A stretch of DNA of 64,000 nucleotides from Blastomyces gilchristii SLH14081 (lineage: Eukaryota > Ascomycota > Eurotiomycetes > Onygenales > Ajellomycetaceae), in the NCBI RefSeq assembly GCF_000003855.2, contig NW_003101668.1:475547-539546 (forward strand). The letters are read 5' to 3'. The notes below the pieces were generated by a model. It was given only the letters and a program-made list of their open reading frames with translations. It searched no databases and was not told where the DNA came from. Below, in pieces: positions 39,501 through 50,199 of the stretch; positions within the stretch are counted from its first letter, which is position 1, and each line of letters starts with the position of its first letter. Made by a program: the position numbers and the translations under genes.

Positions 39501-41271
39501 ACAGCACTGCTTACTATAACATCTAGTGAAGAAAAAGTCAGATGTTTTGAAGATAATTGTAAATAAGAACTTAGAGAGTGTAATTGATTCAATCTATCTT
39601 CTAGATAATAAGACACAGTTTATCATGAATGAAGAGTCTGAAGATCTCATTAATAAGAATGATTCTGTTCTAAGTATTCTGACAGACTGATCAACTACAC
39701 TGACAGAAGTCAAAAGAAGTTCAGACTGAGACTATTAATATAAGACAATGAAAAAGAAGATTAAGATATTTGAATAGAAGAAGATATATATTGTCATTGA
39801 AAAGGCCTCAGAAATGAATATTCTTACAGATAAATGAGTATATAATCAGAAATTCAATAATAAGAAAGAAATCATCTGCTTTAGAGCTTACTGAGTGATT
39901 AGAGAGTTCTTGCAATAGCAGAGTATTTATTATATAAGATTATATACTGCAGTGATATCAGAGTCTACATCATGCAGTCTATTCACTATATTGACTATCA
40001 AAGAATGAAAGGTCAAATCAATTGACTATGTATTCGCATTTTTGAATGATATACTATCACAGAATGAGATGATCTATATACAACTGCTCATAGATGTTAA
40101 GTATGACAGAGAAGACTTGATGAAACTACTCTGTCAGAGTCTATATGAAATAAAGCAAGCTGTAAGAGTATGGTATTTTCTAGCAATGAAACACCTCATT
40201 ACATTGAAATTCAAGATATCATCTTATAATGATAAATTTCTATATTATTCTATTCACAAGATCTATCTGATATTGTATGTTAATAATTGTCAGGTGACAG
40301 AATCTCAAGAATAGTAATTAGACTGAGTATTGAGAAAGATTGCAAAGAGATTTGAGATAAAGAATATTGAAGAGATTAAGTCATATCTTAAGATGAAGAT
40401 TAAATATCAGAGAAATGATGATCTAGCAGTTACACAGAGCTGTTATATTGAGAAGATTCTTGAAGATTTTAATATGAATAAGATGAATCCTGTGAGAATC
40501 TCTATAATAACAGATATACAACTGGAATTTTCATCTGATGAGAATAATGAATTAAATGATAACTTTACAGCTATAAGATATTGTCAAGAATTGAGATTAT
40601 TGCAGTATTTAGTCTCAAGCAGCTGATCAGATCTGATATTCATAGTCAACTATCTCTTATATTTTAACTTATGTTTATACAGAGCATGTTGAGCAGTGTT
40701 GAAGCATGTTCTACATTATATCAAGAAGATGAAAAATCATGGCATATTGTATAAGAAGAAGATAGAAGATAGTCTGAGTTCTATGACATACTGTGATTTG
40801 AACTGAGCAGGGGTGAATTCTCAATACAAATCAACTACCAGCTATATTATATTGATTAACAGATCACTGATTTCATGACAGTTGCAGAGACAGACATCTA
40901 TTATTAAATCAATCACAGAAGCTGAATATATTACAGCTAGTAAGACAGCTTATGAGATAATCTGATTGAATGATATATTATATGACACTAAGTTGATAAA
41001 TGATGAAAAAGTGAAAATATGCTCATATCTATAAGTTAATAATAAGAGAGCAATTGATCTAGCAAAGGAGGAATTCTTAACACAAAGATCACATTATATT
41101 GAGATTAGATATCATATTCTCTGTGATTTGATTGAAAAAGGGAAAATCATGATGAAACATGTTGATTCTACAGTGAACATAGCTGACAAGCTCACCAAGC
41201 CACTGGTGAAGCCTGCATTTGAAGAATTTGTCAAGAGGATTGGCATTCAGAAAATTGAGAAGAAGGAATGA
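36598..41271 (+). pseudogene. copia B gag-pol, single frame with RIP stops
   Basis: About 1,557 codons, one frame from ATG at 36598 (an in-frame ATG also at 36586) to TGA at 41269-41271. Zinc knuckle CYHCQKIDHIQTDC at 37801-37842 is intact. Protease site ILDSELSAHIT near 38020 shows Gly lost from DSGA. Integrase region about 38550-39300 is degraded. Reverse transcriptase at 40042-40314 has EIKQAVRVWYF and a catalytic box YVNN in place of YVDD. RNase H at about 40770-41200 ends with ADKLTKPLVKP. Not functional as it stands. Confidence 0.92.
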
Positions 41272-41476
41272 TTGAATGATAATGATGATACAGCAGATCA
41301 ATGGATTTTACATGTATTTCTTGATTTTTACAGTTATTGCTGTACGGATGCCTTTCCTAATGAGGAAATCAGGGTCCGATTCATGTAATTAATTATTATT
41401 GCATTTTTGAAAGATTTGAGGATGAGGGAGGCCCCGGGTGGCGGCTTATTATAGGCCACAGTGTAGCAAGGGGAGG

Positions 41477-41580
41477 TGTTGGTGATTACTACACCTACCC
41501 TAGTCACGTGCCACCCCAACCTATTCATTTAGTGTAACTCGCGTAGTTAGATTACAACACAACAACATTATCCTCCAAGA
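41477..41580 (+). repeat. 3' LTR of copia B
   Basis: 104 bp, preceded by purine tract GCAAGGGGAGG. Confidence 0.93.
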
Positions 41581-41585
41581 CCTAC

Positions 41586-41665
41586 CCTAGTCACGTGCCA
41601 CCTCAACCTATCCATTTAGTAACTCGCGTAGTTAGATTACAACACAACAACGTTATCCTCCAAGA
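41586..41665 (+). repeat. remaining part of copia A 3' LTR, right of B
   Basis: Together with 36364-36385 it rebuilds a full LTR apart from a 2-bp deletion (AGTAACTC versus AGTGTAACTC). Ends CTCCAAGA and is followed by CTCTG, the target duplication of A. Confidence 0.93.
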
Positions 41666-41670
41666 CTCTG

Positions 41671-42529
41671 TAGATCTCCCTACGTCTCGTTACTGAAACC
41701 AACCCAGAAAATTTCATAATCTAGCAATTTCACCCGCAATCCATTTCGCTTGCAATCAATCGCTATTCCGCTCGCTTGCTCGCGATTCATTTCGCCCGCA
41801 ATTCTTTTGACTCCCCTACACAGCTCTCTGGCTTCAAAGAAGCCGCGAATGTTGCCACGTGTGATTTCTTTCAATAAAATTTCAAATGACTGGGCTTCCT
41901 TGAACTGATGATGAGATATCAGCTGGTAGCGCACTGCAGCGCTTTCTGTTATTGTTCCCCACTCAATATCACTGTGTTTTTTATACTGAGAAGTAAAAGC
42001 ACAGAAGTATTCTGAGTACAGTATTGAAATGAGATGATTACTCTGTCAGTAAGAATAGAGAGTGATGAAAGTTAAAACTGAAGAGCAGAATCATTATTCA
42101 AAATTTTATAGAATTGTTAAGAGAAAAACATATTTATTTGAGCTGTGAGTTCTTGATTATCACAGAGTCATAGAAATCAGTTCAATAACCTCTGCTATTT
42201 ACAGGTCAGTATGATTATAAGTTGGCTGTCTCTGAGTCTATCAGGTTCATGAATCACAATTCATGAACTTATCAGGCCTACTGAACTCTGTCTTTAGCAT
42301 GGTGATCTAGGTCATCAGCTCTACTACATATGTTCTTAAGCACTGATTATAGTATCTCTTTTCTTAGTCATTATACTACTGACTGTATAATGTAGTCTCT
42401 GATCTTTTATTAATCTTCTTCTATCACTATGCCTCTGATCTGATTGAACTTCAGCTCTCAGATACAGATACAGTTTTAAGAAAATATTAATATTAATGAA
42501 AACTCTCAGCAGAAGACTGCACTGTCTGA
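41671..42529. other. short unmutated island then AT-rich DNA
   Basis: From 41671 to about 41970 base composition is normal; a minus-strand frame at 41680-41934 (84 codons) contains EILLKEITRGNIRGFFEAREL but matches no family known to me. A CATTTCGC/CAATC motif is repeated about three times at 41730-41815. From about 41970 the DNA is RIP-mutated and no gene can be read. Confidence 0.45.
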
Positions 42530-42772
42530 ACTCTTATTATCACTTTTCTTACTCTAAGTATATATATATGAGCTTCTTTCTGTCTTGAATTCATCTCTTT
42601 TTCAATTTCTTTTTCATCTCTTATTCTACACTATTGACTGAAACCTGCTGTGAAGCTCTTATATACTCAAAGATAACTCAGTAAATATAACAGAATCTGT
42701 TTTCTCTCTCTAGAGCTCTTTATCATTTCACTTTACTGATCTGTGACACAGTTATCTTTTTATCTCTTAGCT

Positions 42773-43345
42773 ATGACATCAGTTAATAATCTTTATACTG
42801 TGATTATCATTTCAGATGAAAAAATGAATAAACAGTCTCTGATATGAAGAATATAAAGATTATAAAGAAAGAGATTATACACAGACTATAGCTATTCAGT
42901 CTATGATGAATCTGATGATTTAACAATCTCTGATTCTCTGAAGTCTGAAATGAAGCAGTTACTAAAAAAATAAAAAATATTCAATTTTAACATGATTTTG
43001 ATAAGACTCTTCTTTGTAAGACTTGATAAGACTTCTTTCTCACTAATATCAAGATAGAAAAGAGTGAATCAGAAAATTCATACTATTTTCAAGACTGAGT
43101 GTATAAAGAGAAGAAAGCTAGAAGAAGAAGTACAGCATCTGTATACAGAGATAACTAAGCTTAAGACTAAACTTCAGAAGTTAAAGTATTAATTTAAATA
43201 TGAGATCTACTATAGTATCTTATTAAAGTAAAGAATTCTTCTGCTGTGTGAATATCAGTTTTATATAAGATATCTTTATACTGTTATTGATAATAACTGT
43301 TCAAAGTGTCATAGTTCTATCACTAATATTCTCAAGAGCTATTAG
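42773..43345 (+). pseudogene. small coiled-coil/RING-type protein gene, copy 2, RIP-mutated
   Basis: 190-codon frame from ATG 42773 to TAG 43343-43345, homologous along its length to 27449-28036. The N-terminal part contains RLYTDYSYSVYDESDD; the coiled coil reads RRKLEEEVQHLYTEITKLK; the C-terminus ends ITNILKSY. Of the RING-type cysteines seen in copy 1 only about three remain (LLLCEY and CSKC); others have become Tyr, as C-to-T or G-to-A changes would produce. Stops again are RIP-type. About 230 bp upstream is shared with copy 1. Confidence 0.58.
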
Positions 43346-43849
43346 AATTAGATAGAGCTGTTTTCTCTCATTCTTTTTAATCAGTGTTAGAAACATTATC
43401 TTGAATGTGATTTTATTCTAGTTTTAAGGTATTGCTTATCTCTTTTAAACACTACTTATATAAGCTTTTTAAGAAGAGTTAGTGCCTTCTTCCCTCTCTG
43501 AGAAGAAAATATATTTTTAAAGAGATTATTTATAAGACATCAATTAGGGGATTTTGACTGAATCAACTATTGATACAAAACAAATCTAAGCAGCTAACTA
43601 ACTAGAAATGAAAAGATTGAGTCATCTCTCTGTATCAGCACTGATGTAATCCACATGATCTTAGTAACATTCAATTATTCTGCTATCTGTCCTACTATCT
43701 GATACATCTCATCCCCTTCTCACTTATACACCAGCTTCAGAATCACCTGAGAAAGGGGCAAAATAATGTATTCTTGATAATCTAGTGTCTTCTCTAACGC
43801 ATCGCCTTCCTAACGGCCGGACACTAATAATTTGCTCTGATCAGTGGAC

Positions 43850-44368
43850 TCAGACGTGGCACTCCTCACCTGGGCGTGGGTCAGCCTCGATGGAACTATC
43901 AGAGTAATTCAACGGCTCCTTTAATGTGTTGCCTTCGTGATTGTCTGAGGCTAGGGGAGGGGTTGGCTCTCGTCGATTGGGTGGGTCATCGGCAACGTCA
44001 CTTTGGCTTGGGTGAGCCTCCTCGATGGGGTTGTCGGAAAAATCCGACAGTTGGAGTGATGGTGGGGTAACATCGACCGGGGAGGAGTCGAACAGGATCC
44101 ATTCGTCCCAGTTAATGTCATCGAGACCAGAGACGGTGGATGGCAGGGCAGAAAAACCAGCAAACTCCTCACTTGCTGCATCCTTAGAGAGGTCACCGGA
44201 CGCAGGGAAGAGGGGCACGGGCATGGGCATTGGAAGGAGGTGCTGGGGCTCTTCGCCTGGCCGAGGATCAGAAGTGCATGCTTCCAGGAGATGCACTGTG
44301 TGCAGCTGAGGCGAGGGAGAACCGTCGGCAGGTCCAGGGGAGGTGGTATCGTACGTGAAGGTAGCCAT
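43850..44368 (-). CDS. hypothetical acidic, proline-rich protein
   Basis: 172 codons with normal base composition and no sign of RIP. The product is acidic and rich in Pro, Ser and Asp and is probably disordered. It has internal repeats: DPRPGEE occurs near residue 35 and again near the C-terminus, and SDFSDNPIEEAHP near residue 108 resembles NYSDSSIEADPRP near residue 155. A central INWDEWILFD segment is the only strongly hydrophobic part and could be a short activation or binding motif. No family is recognised and no second exon could be shown. Overlapping frames on both strands are open too, so coding status is not certain. Confidence 0.45.
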   Translation of the reverse strand: MATFTYDTTSPGPADGSPSPQLHTVHLLEACTSDPRPGEEPQHLLPMPMPVPLFPASGDLSKDAASEEFAGFSALPSTVSGLDDINWDEWILFDSSPVDVTPPSLQLSDFSDNPIEEAHPSQSDVADDPPNRREPTPPLASDNHEGNTLKEPLNYSDSSIEADPRPGEECHV

Positions 44369-44559
44369 GTTGTGAGGTGAGATGATGGGATGCTCTTCTC
44401 CCCTCGATCTCGATCCAGGACTGAAGCAGTGGGTTGCTCCACGTCTTGCCCATCTGCTGGGAACACCCTAATATGGTTTCCCCCCAGGAGTCAGTGAAGT
44501 GGTGCCTCACCCCCAAAACTATAGTTCCCTACGGGAAGTTAGGGAATTTGCAAGAATGC

Positions 44560-45110
44560 TGATGAAGGCAAACCCTTAGAGAGTGTCATGAACTTGTACA
44601 TAACAGCAATAAAACAGAACCTCATGCAGCGCTGACATCCCTGAGGAGTGCCAGAATTCTGAGTGAAAAGACAACAAAAACCAAAGTCTCATGCAGTGTC
44701 AGCATCCCTGAGAAAGTGAGCTCCTTGAGAAGGTGAGTCCCATGCAGAGTTGACATTCTTGAGGAAGTGAGTCTCTTGAGGAGTGTCAGAATTCTGAGTG
44801 AAAGAGCAATAAAAAGTGAAATCTCATGTGATATCAGATCCCCTTGAGAAGTAAAGCTCCTTGAGAATACCACATTTTTAAACTATTAGTCACTGGAGTA
44901 AAATCCCTGAGAGATGCCATAACCTCAGTAGAGAAGACCATGAAATTAAAAGCCTGTAAGAAGTCAACACTTATCAGAGAATGGCGCCATGCTGAGTGAA
45001 AAAGCCACAGAAAAGATGTTATGAAGTTGTCATATTTTTTAAGTGAACAGCCACAGATAATGACAGTTCTTGAGATGGAAAGACCAACTTGAAATCTTAT
45101 CAATTCTTGG
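44560..45110. repeat. degenerate tandem repeat region
   Basis: A unit of roughly 65-135 bp built from GTGCCAGAATTCTGAGTGAAA, CAATAAAA, TCTCATGCAGTG and GACATCCCTGAG-like blocks recurs from about 44580 to 44860, with weaker echoes to 45100 (for example GAGATGCC...AGTAGAGAAGACC). Base composition is intermediate. Open minus-strand frames at 44622-44873 and 44834-45103 are products of the repeat. Confidence 0.7.
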
Positions 45111-45379
45111 AATTTTAGAGTTCAGCAAGCATCATAGCATTGAGTGTGTTTGAATTTATATGTGAATAGATTGTAGATTCGGCGGCTGCATCATGACACA
45201 GACTTGCAAAAGCAGTCAATAAAGCTTAGAGTAGATTTATATTTCAAAAAGAGCTTAGTGATAATTTCAAATTCATTGTAATTTACAACAAATAAAATCT
45301 TTCATTATCTTAAATCTGCTCAAGTGTCACTTGCTTTTCCTTCTTCCTCACTCTAGACTTCTGATATTTTATGTAGTTC

Positions 45380-45649
45380 TCACTCATTGTTCAGAAAGAG
45401 AGAGAATAATGTTTCTCCTGTTTCTGTAAGAGCTATGTTTTTTTCCAGGGTTGTACCAGACATGTCACTCACTATATCTTTGTCTGGTGGTGGAAAGTGA
45501 CTGTTCAAAGCATCAGACTTGTTAAAATTAATTGTAAAGTACTGATTGTCTTCATGGATGAGGAGGTAGACGCCTTTGCAGTGACAGTCATCGAAATAGC
45601 TACGTAGCATACGCTGCAGCGTGCCTTTCCGTCGGTAACGCATCTGCAC
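45380..45649 (-). CDS. hypothetical 89-residue ORF
   Basis: A non-RIP frame encoding MQMRYRRKGTLQRML at the start, then a mixed sequence with CHCKGVYLLIH and a polar C-terminus. No family is recognised and no neighbour suggests a role. It may be an exon or chance. Confidence 0.28.
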   Translation of the reverse strand: MQMRYRRKGTLQRMLRSYFDDCHCKGVYLLIHEDNQYFTINFNKSDALNSHFPPPDKDIVSDMSGTTLEKNIALTETGETLFSLFLNNE

Positions 45650-45659
45650 GAGGCTACTG

Positions 45660-46450
45660 TGCTCAGTCCATGATCTGAGACTTGATTATTATCACTTGAT
45701 AGGGGAGAGGTCTCAATTTATAGCTATGAGTGAGTGTTGTGCTTCATTAAGTCAAAAGTCACTTTTCAAGGTGTACTTCTGTCGGATCTGACTAGTTGGT
45801 TTGCTGCGGTGCTTGCAAGCTTGAGCCATGATCTGTGATCTGAAACTGTAGCACATCATTTTGATTTGTGATTGAACTTGACCACACAATCTGAATACAT
45901 GGTCATGATTTGCTAACTGAAACTGTGGCTCTCATTATTTTGACTCAATTTTCCACTTAGCCACGCGATCTGATCATTTATACAAAAAGAGAATACAAAA
46001 GTATTCTATTCAAAATCACATCATGCAGAAAATGAAATTCATTAATCTGAATAAAAGAATGAAAGTACACAAATGTAGAAATTGAAATTGTAGAAATATA
46101 AAAATTGAAACATGCACTTTCATACATCAAGAAACAGCTAAGCCTTGCAGCTTGTTGAATGTGAAGATATTATATTGATTGTTAATCAGGTATGATGAGA
46201 TGCATAGCACTAGTTCATAATTGAAAGCTCAAACAGAGACTCAGTGTTAGCTGCTAAGAAGCAGCACAGCTGGTTCAATATGAGAAGACCTGCTGAGAAT
46301 AACATCAGCACGATTCTGTTTATTCTCACAAAACTTAAAAGTATGTAAGACTCAGTGCAAAGATATCATTCTAGGTCTGTAAATTTAGAAAAGTTCTTAG
46401 AATAAATGTAGGAATTGTGCTGGAGCAGAAATTGTGCTGTGGCAAGTCTT
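45660..46450. other. intergenic, no gene recognised
   Basis: Mixed composition. ATGATCTG/CTGAGAC/TTGATTATTATC-like phrases recur with variation near 45670, 45830 and 45910, suggesting an old diverged repeat with spacing of 80-170 bp. Confidence 0.4.
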
Positions 46451-46650
46451 TTTCTGTGCTCTACTTCTGTGTTAGAACAACTTCTACTACTGCTGTGCTA
46501 GAACTACTTCTACTTCTGTGCTGGGACAACTTCTGTGCTGAGACTACTTCTGTGCTGGAACTACTTCTGTGCTGAGACTACTGCTGTGCTGGGACTACTT
46601 CTGTGAGACTACTGCTGTGCTGAGACTACTTCTGTGCTAGAACAGCTTCT
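46451..46650. repeat. 17-bp minisatellite
   Basis: About ten variants of ACTTCTGTGCTGAGACT in tandem, most 17 bp, one shortened to 14 bp. The variants differ at the GGAAC/GAGAC/GGGAC/AGAAC position. Confidence 0.9.
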
Positions 46651-47606
46651 AGCGATCAGGGCGGTAAGTCTCCAATTGTTTTGAATGCATGCAAAGATGT
46701 CTAAGTGTATTCCTTGTTAATCCATGAAAAATTGTTGACTCATCTGAAATGTAATCAACAGAAAACCTGTGCTGTATGGAAACACAAAATGCACTTCACA
46801 AGAAAAACCAGGATAAAAAGAATCAGACAGCCATCCAAGTTACAAAAAGTAAAGGTCCACAAAGTACTATGTGAGACAGATGTGAAAAGCAGGAGACTAC
46901 AAGAGCAGATGAGACCAAGGAGCAGAGAGAGAAAGAAGGGTGTGTACATTACACAGTCAAAGAAAATGAGGAACTCCAGCAAAGGCTGTGTGAGCTTGTG
47001 ATGGGTCCCTGAAGCAAGGAAAAATATATAAACCGCAGCCGGAAGCACTATGCTGAACTTGAGTATTCGTCCTCTTGGCATAGGGGCCTCGTTGGATATT
47101 TCCAACGAGCGTCAGTGACCGCAAGGTGCCCGCTTTTTCCGCCCCGCGATCGAAATTAATTACCCTGTGCCATTAACTTCTATTTACCATGTTATGCTTA
47201 CTAACTCTAAAGATGAAGAAACAGAATTATTTCTAATCTATCTGAAGGCCCTAAAATTTAAAAAAGGCTGGGTAGGGGAGTCCGAGCGAACTGCTGTGTG
47301 AGGCCTTTTCTCAGGGAAAAAGTCTAAAAATGCACTCGTGCATTTTCTACAAGTCTCTTTTTAAGTGAGCAGTAGTATTATTGATTATTAAGATCTCAAT
47401 ACTGATAGAATAAGACAATTTTAACTTCTGATGAGCATATTGAATGAAGCAGTAGTTAAATAATGATTATATCAACAAGGAATTCTGAATTGGCAGTGAT
47501 TTTTATGCAAAATGAGTCTCATAATCTGTGAAAGGTATAAAGCTTGTGTGATTGAAAGGTTGCTAGCTTGTGGAAAGTTATATGGTGGAGGGATTAGTAA
47601 GCCAGA
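46651..47606. other. intergenic with overlapping ORFs and a hairpin
   Basis: Opposite frames at 46705-47001 (plus, basic) and 46755-47105 (minus, hydrophobic with possible membrane segments) overlap; neither matches a family, and at most one can be real. A perfect 9-bp stem with 4-base loop lies at 47088-47109. From 47340 to 47520 the DNA becomes AT-rich. Confidence 0.4.
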
Positions 47607-47614
47607 TCACGTGA
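47607..47614. promoter_or_regulatory. CACGTG palindrome upstream of APH gene
   Basis: TCACGTGA about 100 bp before the ATG at 47714. CACGTG is the E-box bound by bHLH factors in fungi; a role here is inference. Confidence 0.35.
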
Positions 47615-47713
47615 CCTGACACAAACAACATTGCTCATTCCTAAGCAGGCCACAACTCTCTCAGTTCCCGTAATTCTTGGTATTATCAACAACCCGAGAC
47701 GATTCATAACAAG

Positions 47714-48665
47714 ATGCCCATTAAACAACAAATTCAACTGTCAGCGACCCTGAATGGAATGCAAACAGAGATGGACTTTCTTGACTCCTCCTTCTTCACC
47801 AAAGCAGGCCATAAGAGCTTGCCAACTGCTGCAGAGGTTGGCTCCCTCTCAGAACAGTTCAACAAACATCCACGGCCCGCACCAGTTAAATTTGAGCATC
47901 TAAATCTTCTTGTCAAGTTTGGGCCGTCTGTGGCAGTTGAAGAAGCCCTAACTCTCCGCATGCTTCGAATGTCTTTCGCTGAGAAGATACCTGTCCCGGA
48001 GGTGTATGGTTGGAGAGTTTATCAAAACTCTGTGTTCATTTATATGGAGCTTATTCAGGGAGACACGCTCCATGATCGATGGGATTCTCTCAATGAGCTG
48101 GATAGGAACTTTATTTGCGGCCAGTTACGGGAGATTATTTCTTCCCTTCAGCAAATTGAGCCAGATCCTTGCGACTCATTTATTGGTATGCATGTATCCT
48201 GCAATGTCTATCAGCGGAGTCACTTACTGAGGTGTAGGATCCATCAACCGCGCATGTTTGCACGATTATGTCTTTGCAACCATCCCTCAATCAGGCCCTT
48301 TTAAAAATGTGAAAGCATTCAATGACTGGTTTTCTTCTCTGCCTCAAAGCTGGCTTCCTGATTCAAAGAGATATCGGGATCCTTATCGAGACTATCTACC
48401 AGACAATGGGGCCATCAGGTTGACTCATGGAGACTTGCATCGGGGCAATATTCTAATTTCACCAGCTGGTCGCCCACGTGTCCTTGCTGTAGTTGATTGG
48501 GCTCATGCTGGTTGGTACCCGGAATACTGGGAGTATTGCAAGGCCTTATACACATCAGACTATAAGGGGGAATGGCGCAATGTTTGGATTCCCAAATTCT
48601 TAACTGCGTACGAGCCTGAGTTTGCTGCTTTTGGTGAATATGTGCTGCAGATTGGAGCAGTGTAA
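47714..48665 (+). CDS. APH-fold phosphotransferase family protein
   Basis: Two exons, 47714-48185 and 48238-48665, give 299 residues, the usual size for fungal aminoglycoside-phosphotransferase-like (protein-kinase-fold) enzymes. The 52-bp intron begins GTATGC, has a CTTACTGA branch region and ends GTGTAG; the phase joins a Gly codon (DSFIG-SIN). The kinase-like ATP-binding Lys is in LLVKFG (about residue 76), with E in the following helix. The catalytic loop HGDLHRGNI lies near residue 205 and the metal-binding Asp in VVDWAHAGW about 25 residues later. All key residues are present, so it is probably active; its natural substrate is unknown. A GTAAGT at the stop codon could instead be a further splice donor. 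Confidence 0.9.
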
Positions 48666-49000
48666 GTATTGATGTTGTACTTAGCCTTCTAAATTACATT
48701 TGTCATGATCATTTACCGAGCTTTTCTTTCCAATATCCTTCATAAGCTATGTACTCGAGTGTGCTTCACCCTGTACTGATGATTGACCAGAGAAACAATT
48801 GCTAAATGCCAGAAACCAAAATGAAAAATGGGATTTACTAATAAGGGCCTCGTTGACCAGTTGAAACTCCGCAGTAGCTCATATCAGAAAACAAAAATAA
48901 GCAACATGATTCAAATTCAAACAGGGCCAGCCCAGTATCACAATCAACAGTAACAATTATGGCATTTCATTTCACATCCAATTATGCGCAAATTCCGAGT
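48666..49000. other. intergenic between convergent genes
   Basis: No gene read. GGGCCTCGTTG at about 48846 repeats a phrase at about 47084, on the other side of the APH gene. Confidence 0.4.
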
Positions 49001-49688
49001 TCACTGACCCCTGCCTCGACCACGCCCGCCGCCAACCGGGTTCAAGCCAACACCGTGATTTGGAGGATCGCGTGCAGACTGAACAATCTGGATCGCATTT
49101 TCATTGAGATATTGATGGTGGACTAGACAGTGTACATAGTCCATTGTCCATTCTTGGCACCTTCTGTTGGTGGTCTAGATTTCTTTGGTGTAAGCAATTG
49201 TGCCCTATGTAAGNNNNNNNNNNNNNNNNNNNNNNNNNNNNNNNNNNNNNNNNNNNNNNNNNNNNNNNNNNNNNNNNNNNNNNNNNNNNNNNNNNNNNNN
49301 NNNNNNNNNNNNNAATCCGAGAGCAACTTACATCATTGACAGGAGCCAGGAAGTTTTGGCTAATTGCTGGTGGAGGAATCTGCGTCGCTGCAACTTCAAT
49401 TGCACACTTCGGGGAGGAGTCTGTGACCAGCGGGGCCTGAGGATCCGAATCTGGAACAATGTGTTGAGAGTCGATTTGCCCGATCGCAAGTCTGGTATAT
49501 AGCTGCAGGGTTAAGTTGATCGCATAGTTCCGCTTAAACTCCAGCCGGTAGCCGGCCATCGGGGCGCCAACAACGTGGATCATGGTTCCGCGATCCTGAT
49601 CGGAAGCAGTAGGTACAAAAATCGCAAAATGGGCACGTTGGCTTGCCGCGTTGCGGTACGCGATAAGAGAAACGTTTCAAGGGGCCAT
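49001..49688 (-). pseudogene. conserved fungal hypothetical protein, gapped; in-frame TGA at codon 4
   Basis: On the minus strand a frame with AHFAIFVPTASD, GTMIHVVGAPMAGY and FKRNYAINLT resembles a lineage of short fungal proteins of unknown function that I recall sharing an FAIFVP...IHVVG...FKRNY pattern. The likely start is ATG at 49688, but codon 4 is TGA (49679-49677), possibly a former CGA; the next ATG is at 49583. Exon 1 ends at 49332 with donor GTAAGT; the intron contains the 100-N gap and ends CCAACAG, with exon 2 from 49163. In direct phase exon 2 stops at 49101; another phase reaches a Gly/Arg-rich end (GGGRGRGRGQ) at 49001, so a hidden exon in the gap is possible. Confidence 0.55.
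49214..49313. other. assembly gap (100 N)
   Basis: Exactly 100 N inside the intron of the minus-strand gene. Confidence 0.99.
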
Positions 49689-49699
49689 TCCGAATGAAA

Positions 49700-50199
49700 A
49701 CGAACTAGCAATTAGACAACTAGAGTTGTCGAGAAGGCGCGTGAGTTAAAGGCAGTGGAGGTAGATATAGCAAAGGACAAAGCAGAGGCTTGATGTTGGA
49801 GACTGTTCTTTCTTTCCATTCTCAAAGGAATCTGCGGCCTTAAATATTCCATTCGGGTCTTCTGAAAGGACGTAACCGCCCGTAACAGAGAATTAAAAAT
49901 ATCCAAGTATGGGTGCTTGCTGGAACAGGAGTCATCTGCCATCATAGTAGCGCTGACAAAAATCCTAAACTTGATCCGGGCTGCGGGAGAATTGATTGAG
50001 AGCGAATCGGCCATTATGGGGTGTGATCTGTTGAAACATTGTAATGCGGCGCAGCATCTCGATGCTGGCGATTGCTGTGAAGTCTCCGGGGTGTCGGCGA
50101 GCAACATCTGGAGTCTGAGCCAATAATGTGACCTTGTACTATGTCCAAAATCCAACTTAAGCGCCTTGTTGGTGAGTTCACAGGGGTTGAGGAGACCCG
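49700..50199. other. upstream region of the DUF7924-like fragment
   Basis: Several frames are open on both strands (minus 49712-50248; plus 49917-50126 and 50141-50389). The plus frame at 49917-50126 has a helical sequence and might be an earlier exon of the fragment downstream, but no join could be proved. Confidence 0.35.

Larger units (their letters stand above)
36386..41580 (+). mobile_element. copia element B, nested in the LTR of A
   Basis: 5,195 bp with 104-bp LTRs (36386-36489 and 41477-41580) and target duplication CCTAC (36381-36385 and 41581-41585). It belongs to the same family as A and sits inside A's 3' LTR, so it arrived later. It is less mutated than A: longer open segments remain and the LTRs keep CpG sites. 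Confidence 0.96.
31295..41665 (+). mobile_element. copia element A, its 3' LTR interrupted by element B
   Basis: 5' LTR 31295-31398 (104 bp). The 3' LTR is in two pieces, 36364-36385 and 41586-41665, separated by element B. The target duplication CTCTG lies at 31290-31294 and 41666-41670, proving that both pieces belong to A. Without B the element is about 5.17 kb. The LTR ends are TGTTGG and CCAAGA, an imperfect inverted repeat not ending in CA. The sequence after the 5' LTR, GATTATGAAGTTC, resembles the initiator-Met half-tRNA primer site after RIP. RIP decay is stronger than in B. Confidence 0.95.

Noticed and set aside
43876..44309. Plus-strand and second minus-strand ORFs over the acidic protein ORF
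   Set aside because: GC-rich composition keeps several frames open; only the 43850-44368 frame has internal repeats and protein-like composition.
46705..47105. Basic plus-strand ORF and hydrophobic minus-strand ORF
   Set aside because: They overlap almost entirely, match no family and show no splice or start context that would favour one.
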